Part shown: positions 42,344 through 52,857 of the stretch, piece after piece
How positions within the stretch are numbered: position 1 is the first letter of the stretch
Layout of the letters: each line of letters starts with the position of its first letter
Source: Diploptera punctata
Lineage: Eukaryota > Arthropoda > Insecta > Blattodea > Blaberidae
Assembly (NCBI GenBank): GCA_030220185.1
Contig: JASPKZ010007528.1
Location: 819,001 to 883,000, forward strand
Direction of reading: 5' to 3'
Length of the DNA: 64,000 nt
Program-made: the position numbers and the translations under genes
The notes under the pieces: generated by a model
Databases searched by the model: none
The model's input: only the letters and a program-made list of their open reading frames with translations
Told to the model about the DNA's origin: nothing

Positions 42344-43023
42344 AATTTATTATACATATGAAACATTAAAAATAGCCATCTAGATTGATGTGTATTTATT
42401 TTTTCCCCGCTAAACATAATAACAGAAAGAAGGAAGAGAGGAAGACCAAAACTACATAGAGACAGACCAACGAATGAAAGACGATTGGTAGAAGGCTGTA
42501 ATAGAGGATAAGATATACTTGAAAAGAGGATATACCCTGGCTGGTTTGAACCTGCGAATATAGGAACCGGAGGTAATTACTATCCCACCAGGACATATTT
42601 TTACGGTTAAAAGAGCAGTGACTGCCACAAAAGATAAGAAAGTTCTGAAAGAAAGAGGTCATTTTCTCACACTGATACAGTCCTGCATGTTGGCTGATAA
42701 TATTAACAACTGGTTTCCTTGATTGTAACCTGTGATAAACGTAACGCCATCACAACCAATAGAACGGTCGTGATTTTCAAGCAACAAATATTACTGAATA
42801 TACTTTGTTTTTATACAGCGTGTACGTACTGCTGGGAAAGTGAATATGTCTAACGTGCGGAGCTCTGAAGATGAAGAAATACTACGAAACTACTGTTTGA
42901 AAGATTGGAGGCGGAAATATTTCTAAATTTAAATGGAGATTGATTGAAATGCTACGAATGAAGGGTAAACTCAGTAAAATTAGATAAACGTGGACATATT
43001 TGAATATAAATTTATTTAATTAT
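42306..43023. other. Interval with weak coding-like scraps
   Basis: A (TA)n run at 42,306-42,345. Near 42,425 RRKRGRPKLHRDR may be a LINE C-terminal scrap. A short ATG frame at 42,847 reads MSNVRSSEDEEILRNYCLKD and stops after 26 codons. I would not call either a gene. Confidence 0.3.
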
Positions 43024-44165
43024 AATACGGCCGCGGTGGTCTAGTGGTTATGCTCCTTGCCTCTGGTCCCGAGGGTCGCGGGTTCAAACCCGGCCGTGGT
43101 CGATGGGTTTTTTAGGATGGAAAAATCACTTACTTTTCGCCGATGATTTAGTGTTACTAACCATGATGAAGATCTGTTACAATTGGCTGCTTACAAACTA
43201 AATGCAATATGTAGCGATTATAATTTTAAAATTTCAATAAGTAAAACAAAAGTAATGGAATTTTGTGGAAGAAATACTCTGCGTGCAAAAATAGTAATTA
43301 GAGACGAAATTATTGAACAATTATCCCACTTTAAATATTTAGGATGTGACATCAGCTATGGGTATGATAAAGATATTGAACACAAAACACATCAGTTTCA
43401 AGCTATTTGTGGTACAATAAATAGAACATTGAATAATAAAGCCCATAAAAAAACAAAATTAAAATTTTATAAAACAATGGCTGTCCCTGTCCTTTTGTAT
43501 GGGAGTGAATCTTGGATTACCACTACCAAACAAGAAAGTAAAATCCAAGCAACCGAGATGAAATTTTTAAGAAGAGTAAAAGGCTGCACTAGAATGGACC
43601 AGATAAGAAACGAGGATATCTGTGAAGAACTGCATATCTACTCCATAAAAGAAAATATATTTAACAACAAGATACAGTGGAAAGAACATGTAGAAAGAAT
43701 GGAAGAAAGTAGATTACCAAATAAAATCTTCCATTATTTTCCAAGAGGAAGAAGAGATGTCGGACGTCCTCGGAAGAGATGGTCTTAGATCTATTAGTGA
43801 AGACGGAACAGGTAACTTTTGCCTAAACCAGGAAGTGAAGAAGAAGAAGAAGAAGAAGAAGAAAAATCCAAGGAGCAAGTCCTCCGGGAGGGACTTAAGT
43901 CGTGGGTCCCGAGTCTGAAGATTTTCAGGCTCGTAAAAGATCCTTAAGCCTGAATGAAAAGGCCTCTAAGCAAAATTTACGGAATTTTCCCGTCCTAGTA
44001 CTACCTTGGTTTCCTAGATGTCAGTATGAGGCGGAACGCTGACCACGGGCCACTCACATCTATACGAGAACAAGTGTAACTAAATTAGTATGGTTCAAAT
44101 TCTTCCCTGTAGGGGGAGAGCACCTAAATCTCTGTAAAGGGAAAACATAGGCTTACAATACAATA
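43024..44165 (+). mobile_element. SINE-3 copy split by LINE-I
   Basis: Head GGCCGCGGTGGTCTAGTGG to GGATGGAAAAATC (43,127); the body resumes at 43,861 and ends CTTACAATACAATACAAT. Intact copies read GGATGGAAAAATCCAAGGAG across the junction. Confidence 0.92.
43128..43860 (+). mobile_element. LINE-I copy nested in SINE-3, 8-bp TSD
   Basis: GAAAAATC at 43,120-43,127 and 43,861-43,868. The copy is 5'-truncated just before the RT motif FADD (43,136-43,147), then reads SDYNFKISISKTKVMEFCGR, HFKYLGCDISYGYDKDIEHK, LLYGSESWITTTKQESKIQA, FPRGRRDVGRPRKRWS. It ends CGGAACAGGTAACTTTTGCC, TAAACCAGG and (GAA)n. About 200 codons stay open. Confidence 0.95.
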
Positions 44166-44180
44166 CAATAATTCTATTCT

Positions 44181-44296
44181 ATAGTAATTCTGCACGAGGA
44201 CAGGTCTTTCACTGCAATTATAGCATTTTCATGCTATGCTTTGCATCTTTACTAAGGAATTATAGGTGTGGTAGCTTCCCGTTTCTCTCCACACAA
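44181..44296 (-). mobile_element. SINE-1 3' fragment
   Basis: TAGTAATTCTGCACGAGGAC to CTTCCCGTTTCTCTCCACA; only the 3' third. Confidence 0.75.
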
Positions 44297-44385
44297 TTAT
44301 AGATTTTATAAATATTTTAGTTAAGTGTTTTAAATATAATTATTTGCTTTTGTATTTATTGGGGGTAAAAATTATATTTATTATA

Positions 44386-44672
44386 GTAAGTAAAGTGGTC
44401 CCACTGCAGGCCTCGGTAGACCCTTGGGGTAGTAGGAGTTTAAGACTCCCACTTTTTCTAGACAATCGTCACTTTATGTCAGCCGGGTTGTCAGCCCTGC
44501 GTGACGGCCAGAACAAGCGTCTGGTACTCATTTCCGTTAGAGACTGAGTCTAACCCAGGGCCATAGTGCCGGAAGGTTTTGGTCAGTTTAAAAATCCTGA
44601 CCTCACCGGGACTTGAACCCTCAACTTTCCGACTTGTAGCGGAGTGCCTTAACCACTACGCTACGGTGTGCC
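44386..44672 (-). mobile_element. SINE-2 copy
   Basis: 3' end AAGTAAAGTGGTCCCACTGC at 44,388, head CACTACGCTACGGTGTGCC at 44,672, with a 24-bp gap in the GGCCGCCTTTACCCCC region. Confidence 0.83.
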
Positions 44673-44705
44673 TCTATAGGAAAAATTAGAATAAACAAAT
44701 ATTAA

Positions 44706-45103
44706 CTAAAACTAACTCACTATCGAACCCATAGGTTCATGGTCGTGCGGATATAACTTCTCCATACATCCCTATCCTGAGCTAATGTTTTACAATCATC
44801 CCCTGTATAATCTAATTCCCTCAAAATCATAGTTAATGTTATTCTCCCACCTCATTCTTGGTCTACCAACTGGGTGTTTTCCCTCTGGTTTTCCTACAAG
44901 AAGCTTCCATGCACGTCTTTCATTCCCAATTCGTGCCACATGTCCTGTCCATAGCAGTCTACGAGACTTAACTGTTCTTATTACATCTGGCTTCCTATAA
45001 AGACCATGTAGTTCATTGTTATGAAGTCTTCTCCATTCACCTGTCTGTTCATCTCTCTTTGGTCCAAAAATTTTCCTAAGAACTTTATTCTCAAATACTC
45101 GTA
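44706..45103 (-). mobile_element. LINE-A 3' copy
   Basis: AACTAACTCACTATCGAACC, GTGTTTTCCCTCTGGTTTTC, ATCTCTCTTTGGTCCAAAAA up to CTCAAATACTCGTAAGG. Degenerate. Confidence 0.83.
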
Positions 45104-45388
45104 AGGAATAAACAAATATGCAAAGTGTAATTGTTAATTCTAAACAGGCCTAAGTCTGCAACTCAGATTAATGTTTCAATTTCCAATATAAATGTAGTGT
45201 TATACAGGATACTTACAGCAATGACGACCTTGATTCAGAGTTCAATTTTCTAAATTTTGGGGTTGCCAACCTGTAAATAACTAAATAACTATACTGTAAT
45301 ATTACAAATTACCTCCCCAGTGCGGGAAGTAAAACCACTGCCCTCTATGTATACTACGTACAATGCATATACAAAAATATATCCAAAA
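45104..45388. other. Interval without recognised features
   Basis: AT-rich; nothing assignable. Confidence 0.45.
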
Positions 45389-45733
45389 GTACCGATGTGG
45401 TCTCGAGGTAGCGTGCCGCCTTTTCATGCAGCGGGCCCGGGTTCGATCCCCGGTCGGGGCAGTTTTTCTGGGTGAGGTTTTTATCGGGGTTTTTCCTCAC
45501 CTGTAAGACAAATGTCAGGAAAACTTTAAGGCCCAAACGGTCCCCGAAATCATATGGCCATCATCATCATCATCATCCTTATCATTATCATCATCATCAT
45601 CCTTCACCGGTGTGGAAAGCAACGGGAAGCTACCACACCTGCAATTCCCTAGTAAAGCTGCAAGCATAGCATGAAAATGCTATGATTGCAGTGAAGGACT
45701 ACCTTCGGGCAGAATTACTATGGATGGATGGAG
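45389..45733 (+). mobile_element. SINE-1 copy
   Basis: Head ACCGATGTGGTCTCGAGGTA (first bases altered), B-box GGGTTCGATCCCCGG, tail ACTATGGATGGATGG. It ends 9 bp before the mariner-like element. Confidence 0.87.
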
Positions 45734-45911
45734 TGTTAATATACACCGTGTCCCATTCAAACCTGCCACATTTTAATTAATCATAACTCTCAAAATATGC
45801 GGAATTATGAAATGAGGTTGGTATTAAAAGAAAGAGAAACTCAAAGAATTTTTGTTTTCATTGTTGCAGTTAATTCATCTGTCGCATGTTTTACAATAAT
45901 GACATAAAACA

Positions 45912-46100
45912 AAATGGCGACTCCTCAGCAACGAACACAAACTGTTTTCTGATATGCAAAGGACCGTGTGTTTGCGACTCCAGTACAAGATCTTCATTAT
46001 TTACGAACCAATGGACAAGTTAGACAGAACGTAGTATGAAATCGAATACAGATTTGATATTGTTTGTGCTACTAATGGTGCACATATAGAGGTGTTTTAA
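45912..46100 (+). pseudogene. Transposase deletion remnant
   Basis: ATG at 45,912 reads MATPQQRTQTVF and then a stop, YAKDRVFATPVQ. About 46,038-46,100 in another frame reads EIEYRFDIVCATNGAHIEVF and stop. N- and C-terminal pieces of this kind (ATPQQR..., ...YRxDxCxxTNGAHIE) bracket transposases of mariner-like elements with a TA target. The central catalytic domain is deleted. Confidence 0.7.
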
Positions 46101-46124
46101 TAATAATAATAATAATAATAATAA

Positions 46125-46175
<51 letters not shown>

Positions 46176-46211
46176 AATAAAAATAATAAAAATAATAATA
46201 ATAATAATAAT

Positions 46212-46555
46212 CCATCGATAGTAATTCTGCCCGAAGGCAGGTTCTTCACTGCAATCATAGCATTTTGATGCTATGCTTGCAGCTTTACTAGGGAATTGTG
46301 TAGGTGTGGTAGCTTCCCGTTGCTTTCCACACTGGTGAAGGATGATGATGATGATAATGATAAGGATGATGATAAAGATGATGGCCATATGATTTTGGGG
46401 ACCGTTTGGGCCTTAAAGTTTTCCTGACATTTGTCTTACAGGTGAGGAAAAACCCCGATAAAAACCTCACCGAGAAAAACTGCCCCGACCGGGGATCGAA
46501 CCCGGGCCCGTTGCGTGACAAGGCAGCACGCTACCTCGAGACCACAGCGGTGGAC
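46212..46555 (-). mobile_element. SINE-1 copy inside (AAT)n
   Basis: Tail CCATCGATAGTAATTCTGCC, B-box GGGATCGAACCCGGG (plus sense), head CACAGCGGTGGAC; AAT units on both sides. Confidence 0.87.
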
Positions 46556-46608
<53 letters not shown>

Positions 46609-46959
46609 CCGATTCCGATTGAGGGTCTTTCCACTTTTCAGCGGTTGCCCTTTTACCAGCCGGCTGCTGGCCCTTCACATCCACATGTGTCAATCACAGA
46701 GGTAGATGATCAACAGCCAGTGTAGGGGTGACATGTGGTTAGCATGTCGAGTCCCCCAGCCGTTATAGCTGGTTCCTCAACCTGGAGCCGCTACTTATTG
46801 TAGCTACCCAATTGCCTCACGATGCTGGGTGGGCACCGGTCCCATACTGACCGAAATACCATGAGAAAATGTCTTCCCCCATGGAGACTCGAACCAGCGC
46901 AAGTCCCGTAGCTCTGCGCCAAGGTTTCCTACCTTAACCGCTCGGCTACGGCGCGGGAC

Positions 46960-46960
<1 letters not shown>
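46609..46960 (-). mobile_element. SINE-4 copy, longest, inside (AAT)n
   Basis: Minus sense head GTCCCGCGCCGTAGCCGAGC (46,960), then GGAAACCTTGGCGCAGAGCT, CGCTGGTTCGAGTCTCC (B box), TAGCGGCTCCAGGTTGAGG and CACATGTGGATGTGAAGGGC. It shows the full family layout of about 350 bp. Confidence 0.87.
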
Positions 46961-47018
<58 letters not shown>

Positions 47019-47022
<4 letters not shown>

Positions 47023-47208
47023 TATTTATTCTGGCAGAGTTAAGGCCATAAGGCCCTCTCTTCCACTCAACCAGCACAAATACAAATAAATATTTGACAA
47101 ATATAGATATACACTATACTAATTATAAACAGTTAAAGATACAATAATGTAGCAATGTAAATGTCATGTACAAACAACATTTTATAGGGTAATAACAATA
47201 ATGATACG

Positions 47209-47307
<99 letters not shown>

Positions 47308-47493
47308 TATTTATTCTGGCAGAGTTAAGGCCATAAGGCCCTCTCTTCCACTCAACCAGCACAAATACAAATAAATATTTGACAAATATAGATATACACT
47401 ATACTAATTATAAACAGTTAAAGATACAATAATGTAGCAATGTAAATGTCATGTACAAACAACATTTTATAGGGTAATAACAATAATGATACG

Positions 47494-47574
<81 letters not shown>

Positions 47575-47760
47575 TATTTATTCTGGCAGAGTTAAGGCCA
47601 TAAGGCCCTCTCTTCCACTCAACCAGCACAAATACAAATAAATATTTGACAAATATGATATACACTATACTAATTATAAACAGTTAAAGATACAATAAAT
47701 GTAGCAATGTAAATGTCATGTACAAACAACATTTTATAGGGTAATAACAATAATGATACG

Positions 47761-47808
<48 letters not shown>

Positions 47809-48235
47809 TATTTATTCTGGCAGAGTTAAGGCCATAAAGCCTTCTCTTCCACTCAACCAGCACAAATACAAATAAATATTTGACAAATATAGATATACAC
47901 TATACTTATTATGAACAGTTAAAGATACAATAAATGTAGCAATGTAATTTTCATGTACAAACAACATTTTATACGATAATAACAATAATGATACGATAAT
48001 AATAATAATAATAATAATATAATAATAATAATAATAATAATAATACTTTATTTATTCTGGCAGAGTTAAGGCCATAAAGCCTTCTCTTCCACTCAACCAG
48101 CACAAATACAAATAAATATTTGACAAATATAGATATACACTATACTTATTATAAACAGTTAAAGATACAATAAATGTAGCAATGTAAATGTCATGTACAA
48201 ACAACATTTTATAGGGTAATAACAATAATGATACG

Positions 48236-48291
<56 letters not shown>
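47019..48291 (-). repeat. Five tandem LINE-tail modules separated by (AAT)n
   Basis: Modules of about 190-195 bp start at 47,019, 47,304, 47,569, 47,805 and 48,043. All contain CTGGCAGAGTTAAGGCCATA, TCTTCCACTCAACCAGCACA, TTGACAAATATAGATATACA (missing one A in the third), GTCATGTACAAACAACATTT and AATAACAATAATGATACGAT. The AAT spacers vary from about 44 to 91 bp. Confidence 0.93.
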
Positions 48292-48292
<1 letters not shown>

Positions 48293-48364
48293 TAAATATG
48301 ATACATTATACGGGAAACACCAATTAATATATATGCCTTACACTGGATAATAATGAAATCGAGT

Positions 48365-48797
48365 TTAGAGCAAATATAAATTTAGATTTCTTTTAAAAGA
48401 TGCCAATGTCCGGCAGCCCCTTATTTCTTGTGGTAGGGAATTCCAGTTGCGAGAAGTGGAGATGGTATATGACATGGAGTGATGTGATGTCCTATGTTGC
48501 GGTATATTAAGCAAGAGACTATGTTGTGATGTTGTGTTTAAGTTATGGTTTGAGGATAGATACTGGAAACGGGATGATAAATAATTGGGAATCGAGGTAT
48601 GTAGGATCTTAAATAAGAGAATTAGACAGTGCGATTTTCTTCTCTCTTTTAGATGTAGCCATGAGAATTCATGGAATAATGGAGAAATGTGATCGTATTT
48701 TCGAACATTAAATATGAATCTGATACACATATTATGGACACGCTGCAGTTTGTCCGACAATCCGTCACTTATGTCAGTTAGTAGAACGTCATATTAA
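48365..48797 (-). pseudogene. CR1/Jockey-like LINE C-terminal frame
   Basis: DVLLTDISDGLSDKLQRVHN, MCIRFIFNVRKYDHISPLFH, SWLHLKERRKSHCLILLFKI, LHTSIPNYLSSRFQYLSSNH, RTSHHSMSYTISTSRNWNSL, PQEIRG and RNLNLYLL. LQR-x-x-N-x-x-xRFIF followed by LKERR and WNSLP is the typical end of CR1/L2/Jockey-type ORF2. Open to its natural stop but 5'-truncated. Confidence 0.85.
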
Positions 48798-48944
48798 TGT
48801 GTGGCAATGAAAATTATTTGAGTTTCTGTTTCGTTTAATACCGGCTTCATTTCATAATTCCGCATACATTGTTAGTTATGATTAATTAAAATGTGGCAGG
48901 TTTGAATGGGACACCCTGTACATTATACGAAACAAATCACTGAA

Positions 48945-49272
48945 TTTAAATCAAAATTACAACATGTCACAAATAAGAAAATTAGAAACACAATGGAAGC
49001 AGAAGAAAGCATAATTGAAAGAACTGAGGAGAAGGAATTAAAATGGTTAGGACATACTTTAAGAATGGAAGATAAGCGATGGCCGAAACAACTATATCAA
49101 TGACAACCGACCAGAAAGAAGAAAAAAGGGAGACCAAAGTTAATATGGAAGGAAAACATCAAGGCAGTAATGCAACAAGAGGGCCAAGCATTGAAGATGC
49201 CCAAGATCGTAGGCTTTGGAGGTTTGGCACGGGAAGACGGCAACAGCTGTACAAACCCGAAGATAGATAGAT
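48945..49272 (+). mobile_element. LINE-D 3' copy with (GATA)n tail
   Basis: NKKIRNTMEAEESIIERTEE, KELKWLGHTLRMEDKRWPKQ, then a shifted frame KKKGRPKLIWKENIKAVMQQ. Ends CCCGAAGATAGATAGATA. Starts just right of the mariner-like element. Confidence 0.82.
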
Positions 49273-50115
49273 ATAGAAAATTAAGATGTTTACTCAAAAG
49301 TCGTTATTTAAATATAGTTACCGGTATTTTAAAATATTTATATATTTAATGTAAACGGCGATGTTTGAAAACAAATGAGAAATGCGAGGTTGTGTATATT
49401 CACTGCAACTTGATCATATTACTTATTGCCAAACAGGATCACAATATTGTAAGTATGCACCCTAGTGGAGAAATAATTAAACACATCAAACTGTATATTA
49501 TAATCAACATTATAAGTTATTCATTTATTTTTTAGTAAACAACTCAGTAAAATCAAGGAATCTGTTCATTATTTGCTATATTCAACTTCATTTGTTGGAG
49601 AAAATAATTATCTGACCTGTTGACAATATTTAAAAAGGAGGAGCTTTCTTTATCACAAAAGCAGGAGCTGATAAAGAGAAATCGATAAAGAGCGAGATGA
49701 AACACGACTGTCATTTGTTGTAAAACAAAATTCACTGAAACTTGATTGGTCATTGAATATCATTTGCGGCATGAATTAAATAGTTCGAGAGAAAAAAAAA
49801 ACATAACTTTAGCGAAACAATTGTACAATTTGTGGGAAATAAACAACTGTCATTGGTTGTAAAACAAAATTCATTGAAACGTGATTGGTCATTGACTACT
49901 ATTTGCGGCATGAATCAAATAGTCCGAGAGAAAAAAAAAAAACTTTAGCGAAACAATTGTACAATTTGTGGGAAATAAACAACTGTCATTGGTTGTAAAA
50001 CAAAATTCATTGAAACGTGATTGGTCATTGACTATTATTTGCGGCATGAATCAAATAGTCCGAGAGAAAAAAAAAACTTTAGCGAAACAATTGTACAATT
50101 TGTGGGAAATAAACA
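49273..50115 (+). repeat. Rep-1 copy with triplicated end
   Basis: Internal Rep-1 sequence (TTTACTCAAAAGTCGTTATT, ACGGCGATGTTTGAAAACAA), then three head-to-tail units beginning ACTGTCATT at 49,707, 49,846 and 49,982. Each runs TGGTTGTAAAACAAAATTCA, GATTGGTCATTGA, GCGGCATGAAT, a poly-A, and AACAATTGTACAATTTGTGG. The last two are nearly identical. Confidence 0.85.
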
Positions 50116-50609
50116 ATTACAATGGTTTTGGACGCTTGAAATGTACAATTTTCAGATAAAAAATGATTGAAATTGGATGTTGTTGAACCAGAAAATGTAA
50201 TGAGAGCGGGACCCTGGTGAGAAACTTGTCCTAGTTTAGTGCAGTCTCGAGTCGGTGTTAATTAGAAAGGTAAACATTTTGCTCACGGAACACCAGTTAA
50301 CAGAGCTCTTATAAATGTTCGTCTCCCTCGCTGATTACCTGTCATTAGAACGTACAGCCATGGGAATACATCTCTAAGAAAATCCTGTATTGGCACTATC
50401 GAACCCATTCCTCGTAACTCCAATCAAGAGTAAAATATGGTTTTATTCGATAAGCAAAGCTATCGTCTGCGTGCTTTAAAATCTTGTAACTCCAAGATAA
50501 TTGTGTCGAGATCTCTTAACGATTAAAAAAAGCATGAATTACCTCAGTTATTAATCAGAGGTCAAAAAATGCACATCTCCGTTGTGACACTTTTGATTAT
50601 CATCATCAT
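50116..50609. other. Interval without recognised features
   Basis: No repeat family or ORF, except a 20-bp LINE-A-like scrap (TTGGCACTATCGAACCCATT) near 50,391. Confidence 0.45.
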
Positions 50610-51283
50610 CTTCAACAACAACAACAACAACAACAAGGATTAGGCCCAATGGCCTGTTCCGATCTCATTATAGGTCGAATTGGTCCTTCCATCTCTTCAA
50701 TGGTCTTCCCAACATACTTCTCCCTTTTGGTTTATAATTATACATTCTTCTTGGTATGCGCTGTTCATTCATTCGTAATACGTGCTGAAGATAAGCATTT
50801 TGATAGTATTTTATTCTTTCACAGAGATTAAATATATTAAGTTCTGTTCTTATATCTTCGTTTTTCTTTTTATCGGTCCTTTGGTATCCTGCTATTGCTC
50901 TCAACATCTTCATTTCTGCAGCCTCTATTTGTTTACTATCTGCCTTTGTTAATGTCCAGGTTTCACATCCATAGATAAGAGATGGAACTGCCAATACTTT
51001 GTAAAACTTCAAAATAGTTTCTTTTCTAGTCTTATTCAATAAAGTGTGTTTAATTGTGCCACATAGATAATTGAATCGTTGTATTTTAGTGTGTTTATGT
51101 AAATTTCTGTAATTGCCTAAATGACATCCCAAATAATTAAAATTCTGAACTTGGTCTATAATTACATTGTTTATCATTATTTTTGTTCTTATTGCACATT
51201 TTCCTTTCAGAGCTATTCTTTTTGTTTCAGATGTAGATATTCTTAAATTGTATTTTAGAGACATATTAAACACTTTTCAGAAA
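50610..51283 (-). mobile_element. LINE-B copy
   Basis: A 201-codon frame open from about 51,273 to 50,671 on the minus strand: SLKYNLRISTSETKRIALKG, NFNYLGCHLGNYRNLHKHTK, LLNKTRKETILKFYKVLAVP, SLIYGCETWTLTKADSKQIE, RRMYNYKPKGRSMLGRPLKR. It ends with stem-loop CAGGCCATTGGGCCTAATCC and a (GTT)n tail (AACAAC at 50,613). Intact where the copy at 3,215 has a stop. Confidence 0.9.
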
Positions 51284-51582
51284 CTAATTTAAAAATATAA
51301 TAGATTTTTACTTAAAAATCTAAGAAATTGGATCGAAAGTGAATGGACGTCCTGATCTGTTTGGGTGTCCTGTGATCCTCCATTCAATCAACATGTTGCT
51401 TCCATCTTTACATATAATCAAAAATTTTGTTTTCAAAAGATTTCATGTGTAATTCTTCTAAGATGTCTTGATTTGTTTTTGATCTAGTACTGTGTATCCT
51501 TCCAAGATGTTAGCATTGCTATTATTATTAATATTATTGCGATGATTATTTTTTTATTTCGTAATTTATCCAAATTACAATT
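51284..51582. other. Interval without recognised features
   Basis: AT-rich; nothing assignable. Confidence 0.45.
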
Positions 51583-51979
51583 GGCCGCGGTCGACTAGTG
51601 GTTAAGCTCCTTGCCTCTGGTCCCGAGGGTCGCGGGTTCAAAGCCGGCCGGGAACGATTGATTTTTTAGGATGTAAAAATCCAAGGAGGAAGTCCTCCGG
51701 GAGGGACTTTCAGCCGTGGGTCCCGAGTCTGAAGATTTTCAGGCTCGTAAAAGATCCTTAAGCCTGAATGAAAAGGCCTCTAAGCAAAATGTATCGAATT
51801 TTCCCGTCCTAGTACTACATTGGTTTCCTAGATGTCAATATGAGGCGGAACGCTGACCACGGACCACTCTAATGACATCTATACGAAAACAAGTGTAACT
51901 AAATTAGTATGGTTCAAATTCTTCCCTGTAGGGGGAGAGCGCCTAAATCTCTGTTAAGGGAAACATGGGCTTACAAGAT
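51583..51979 (+). mobile_element. SINE-3 copy
   Basis: Head GGCCGCGGTCGACTAGTGGT, B-box GGGTTCAAAGCCGG, the usual body, end GGGCTTACAAG, followed by (ATT)n. Confidence 0.88.
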
Positions 51980-52004
51980 TATTATTATTATTATTATTAT
52001 TATT

Positions 52005-52218
52005 GCTACCATTGGCGGCTCCGTGTCGCAAGCAGTCAGGCGCTCGCATCTCACCGCTGGAGTCCCGAGATCGAGTCTCGGTCTCTCCATACTCATCTCA
52101 TCCATTTCGTCAATCTGCCCCCGTGATGGTGCATCAGGCGTGGTCGGCCATCACCTTGTCATTCACAGACCTCTATATAACGGGCTTCTTTTCATCCCTC
52201 GACCCTGAGTTGGACACG
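52005..52218 (+). mobile_element. Possible additional tRNA-like SINE
   Basis: GGCGGCTCCGTGTCGCAAGC, CAGGCGCTCGCATCTCACCG and GAGATCGAGTCTCGGTC resemble a tRNA-like head with a weak B box. Only copy in the window, and (ATT)n lies on both sides. Confidence 0.4.
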
Positions 52219-52222
52219 AATT

Positions 52223-52291
52223 GAGGATATTATTATTTTATTATTGTTACTATTGTTCTTATTTTTTATATCGTTGTTATTGTTACTATTG

Positions 52292-52350
<59 letters not shown>

Positions 52351-52351
52351 T
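52223..52351. repeat. (ATT)n-rich array
   Basis: Pyrimidine-rich degenerate repeats followed by pure ATT units from about 52,294. Confidence 0.85.
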
Positions 52352-52811
52352 TAATCCCGTTACATTATACGGATGTGAAACATGGACTCTTACTTTAAGG
52401 GAGGAAAGGAGATTACGAGTATTTGAGAATAAAGTTCTTAAGAAAATGTTTGGACCAAAGAGAGATGAACAGACAGGTGAATGGAGAAAACTACATAACA
52501 GTCAACTACATGTTCTTTATAGGAAGCCAGATATAATAAGAACAGTTAAGTCTCGTAGACTGCGATAGGCAGGACATGTGACACGAATGGGGAATGAAAG
52601 ATGTGCATGGAAGCTTCTTGTAGGAAAGCCAGAGGGAAAACGCCCAGTTGGTAGACCAGGAACGAGGTGGGAGAATAACATTAACTATGATTTGAGGGAA
52701 GTAGATTATACACGGAATGATTGGAAAGCATTAGCTCAGGATAGGGATGCATATGGAGAGTTTATGTCTGCGCGGCCATGAACCTATGGGTTCGATAGTG
52801 CCAGTGAGTAA
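52352..52811 (+). mobile_element. LINE-A 3' copy
   Basis: VTLYGCETWTLTLREERRLR, VFENKVLKKMFGPKRDEQTG, KLLVGKPEGKRPVGRPGTRW and NDWKALAQDRD, with stops near 52,567. Ends GTGCCAGTGAGTAAG; (ATT)n on both sides. Confidence 0.85.

Positions 52812-52856
<45 letters not shown>

Positions 52857-52857
<1 letters not shown>

Larger units (their letters stand above)
46101..48797 (-). mobile_element. CR1/Jockey-like LINE with expanded 3' tail
   Basis: In LINE sense it runs from 48,797 (5' truncation) through the C-terminal coding end (stop at 48,365), a first UTR module, then five tandem copies of the terminal UTR module separated by (ATT)n, to (AAT)n at 46,101. SINE-1 and SINE-4 sit in that terminal array. 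The plus-strand copy at 12,183 has a single module. Confidence 0.82.
45742..48920 (+). mobile_element. Mariner-like deletion derivative swollen by nested insertions
   Basis: The ends TACACCGTGTCCCATTCAAA and, inverted, TACAGGGTGTCCCATTCAAA match over about 115-130 bp, including CCTGCCACATTTTAATTAAT and CGGAATTATGAAATGA. TA at both tips fits a TA target. Between them only the first and last codons of a transposase remain. The rest is a CR1-like LINE insertion with SINE-1 and SINE-4 in its tail. Without those the element would be roughly 0.5 kb. Confidence 0.85.

Noticed and set aside
42847..42927. 26-codon ATG frame MSNVRSSEDEE...
   Set aside because: Too short, no family recognised, no splice partner visible.
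47019..48291. Regularly spaced repeats resembling a CRISPR array
   Set aside because: Units are ~192-bp LINE-tail modules with AAT spacers in an insect genome; no CRISPR features.
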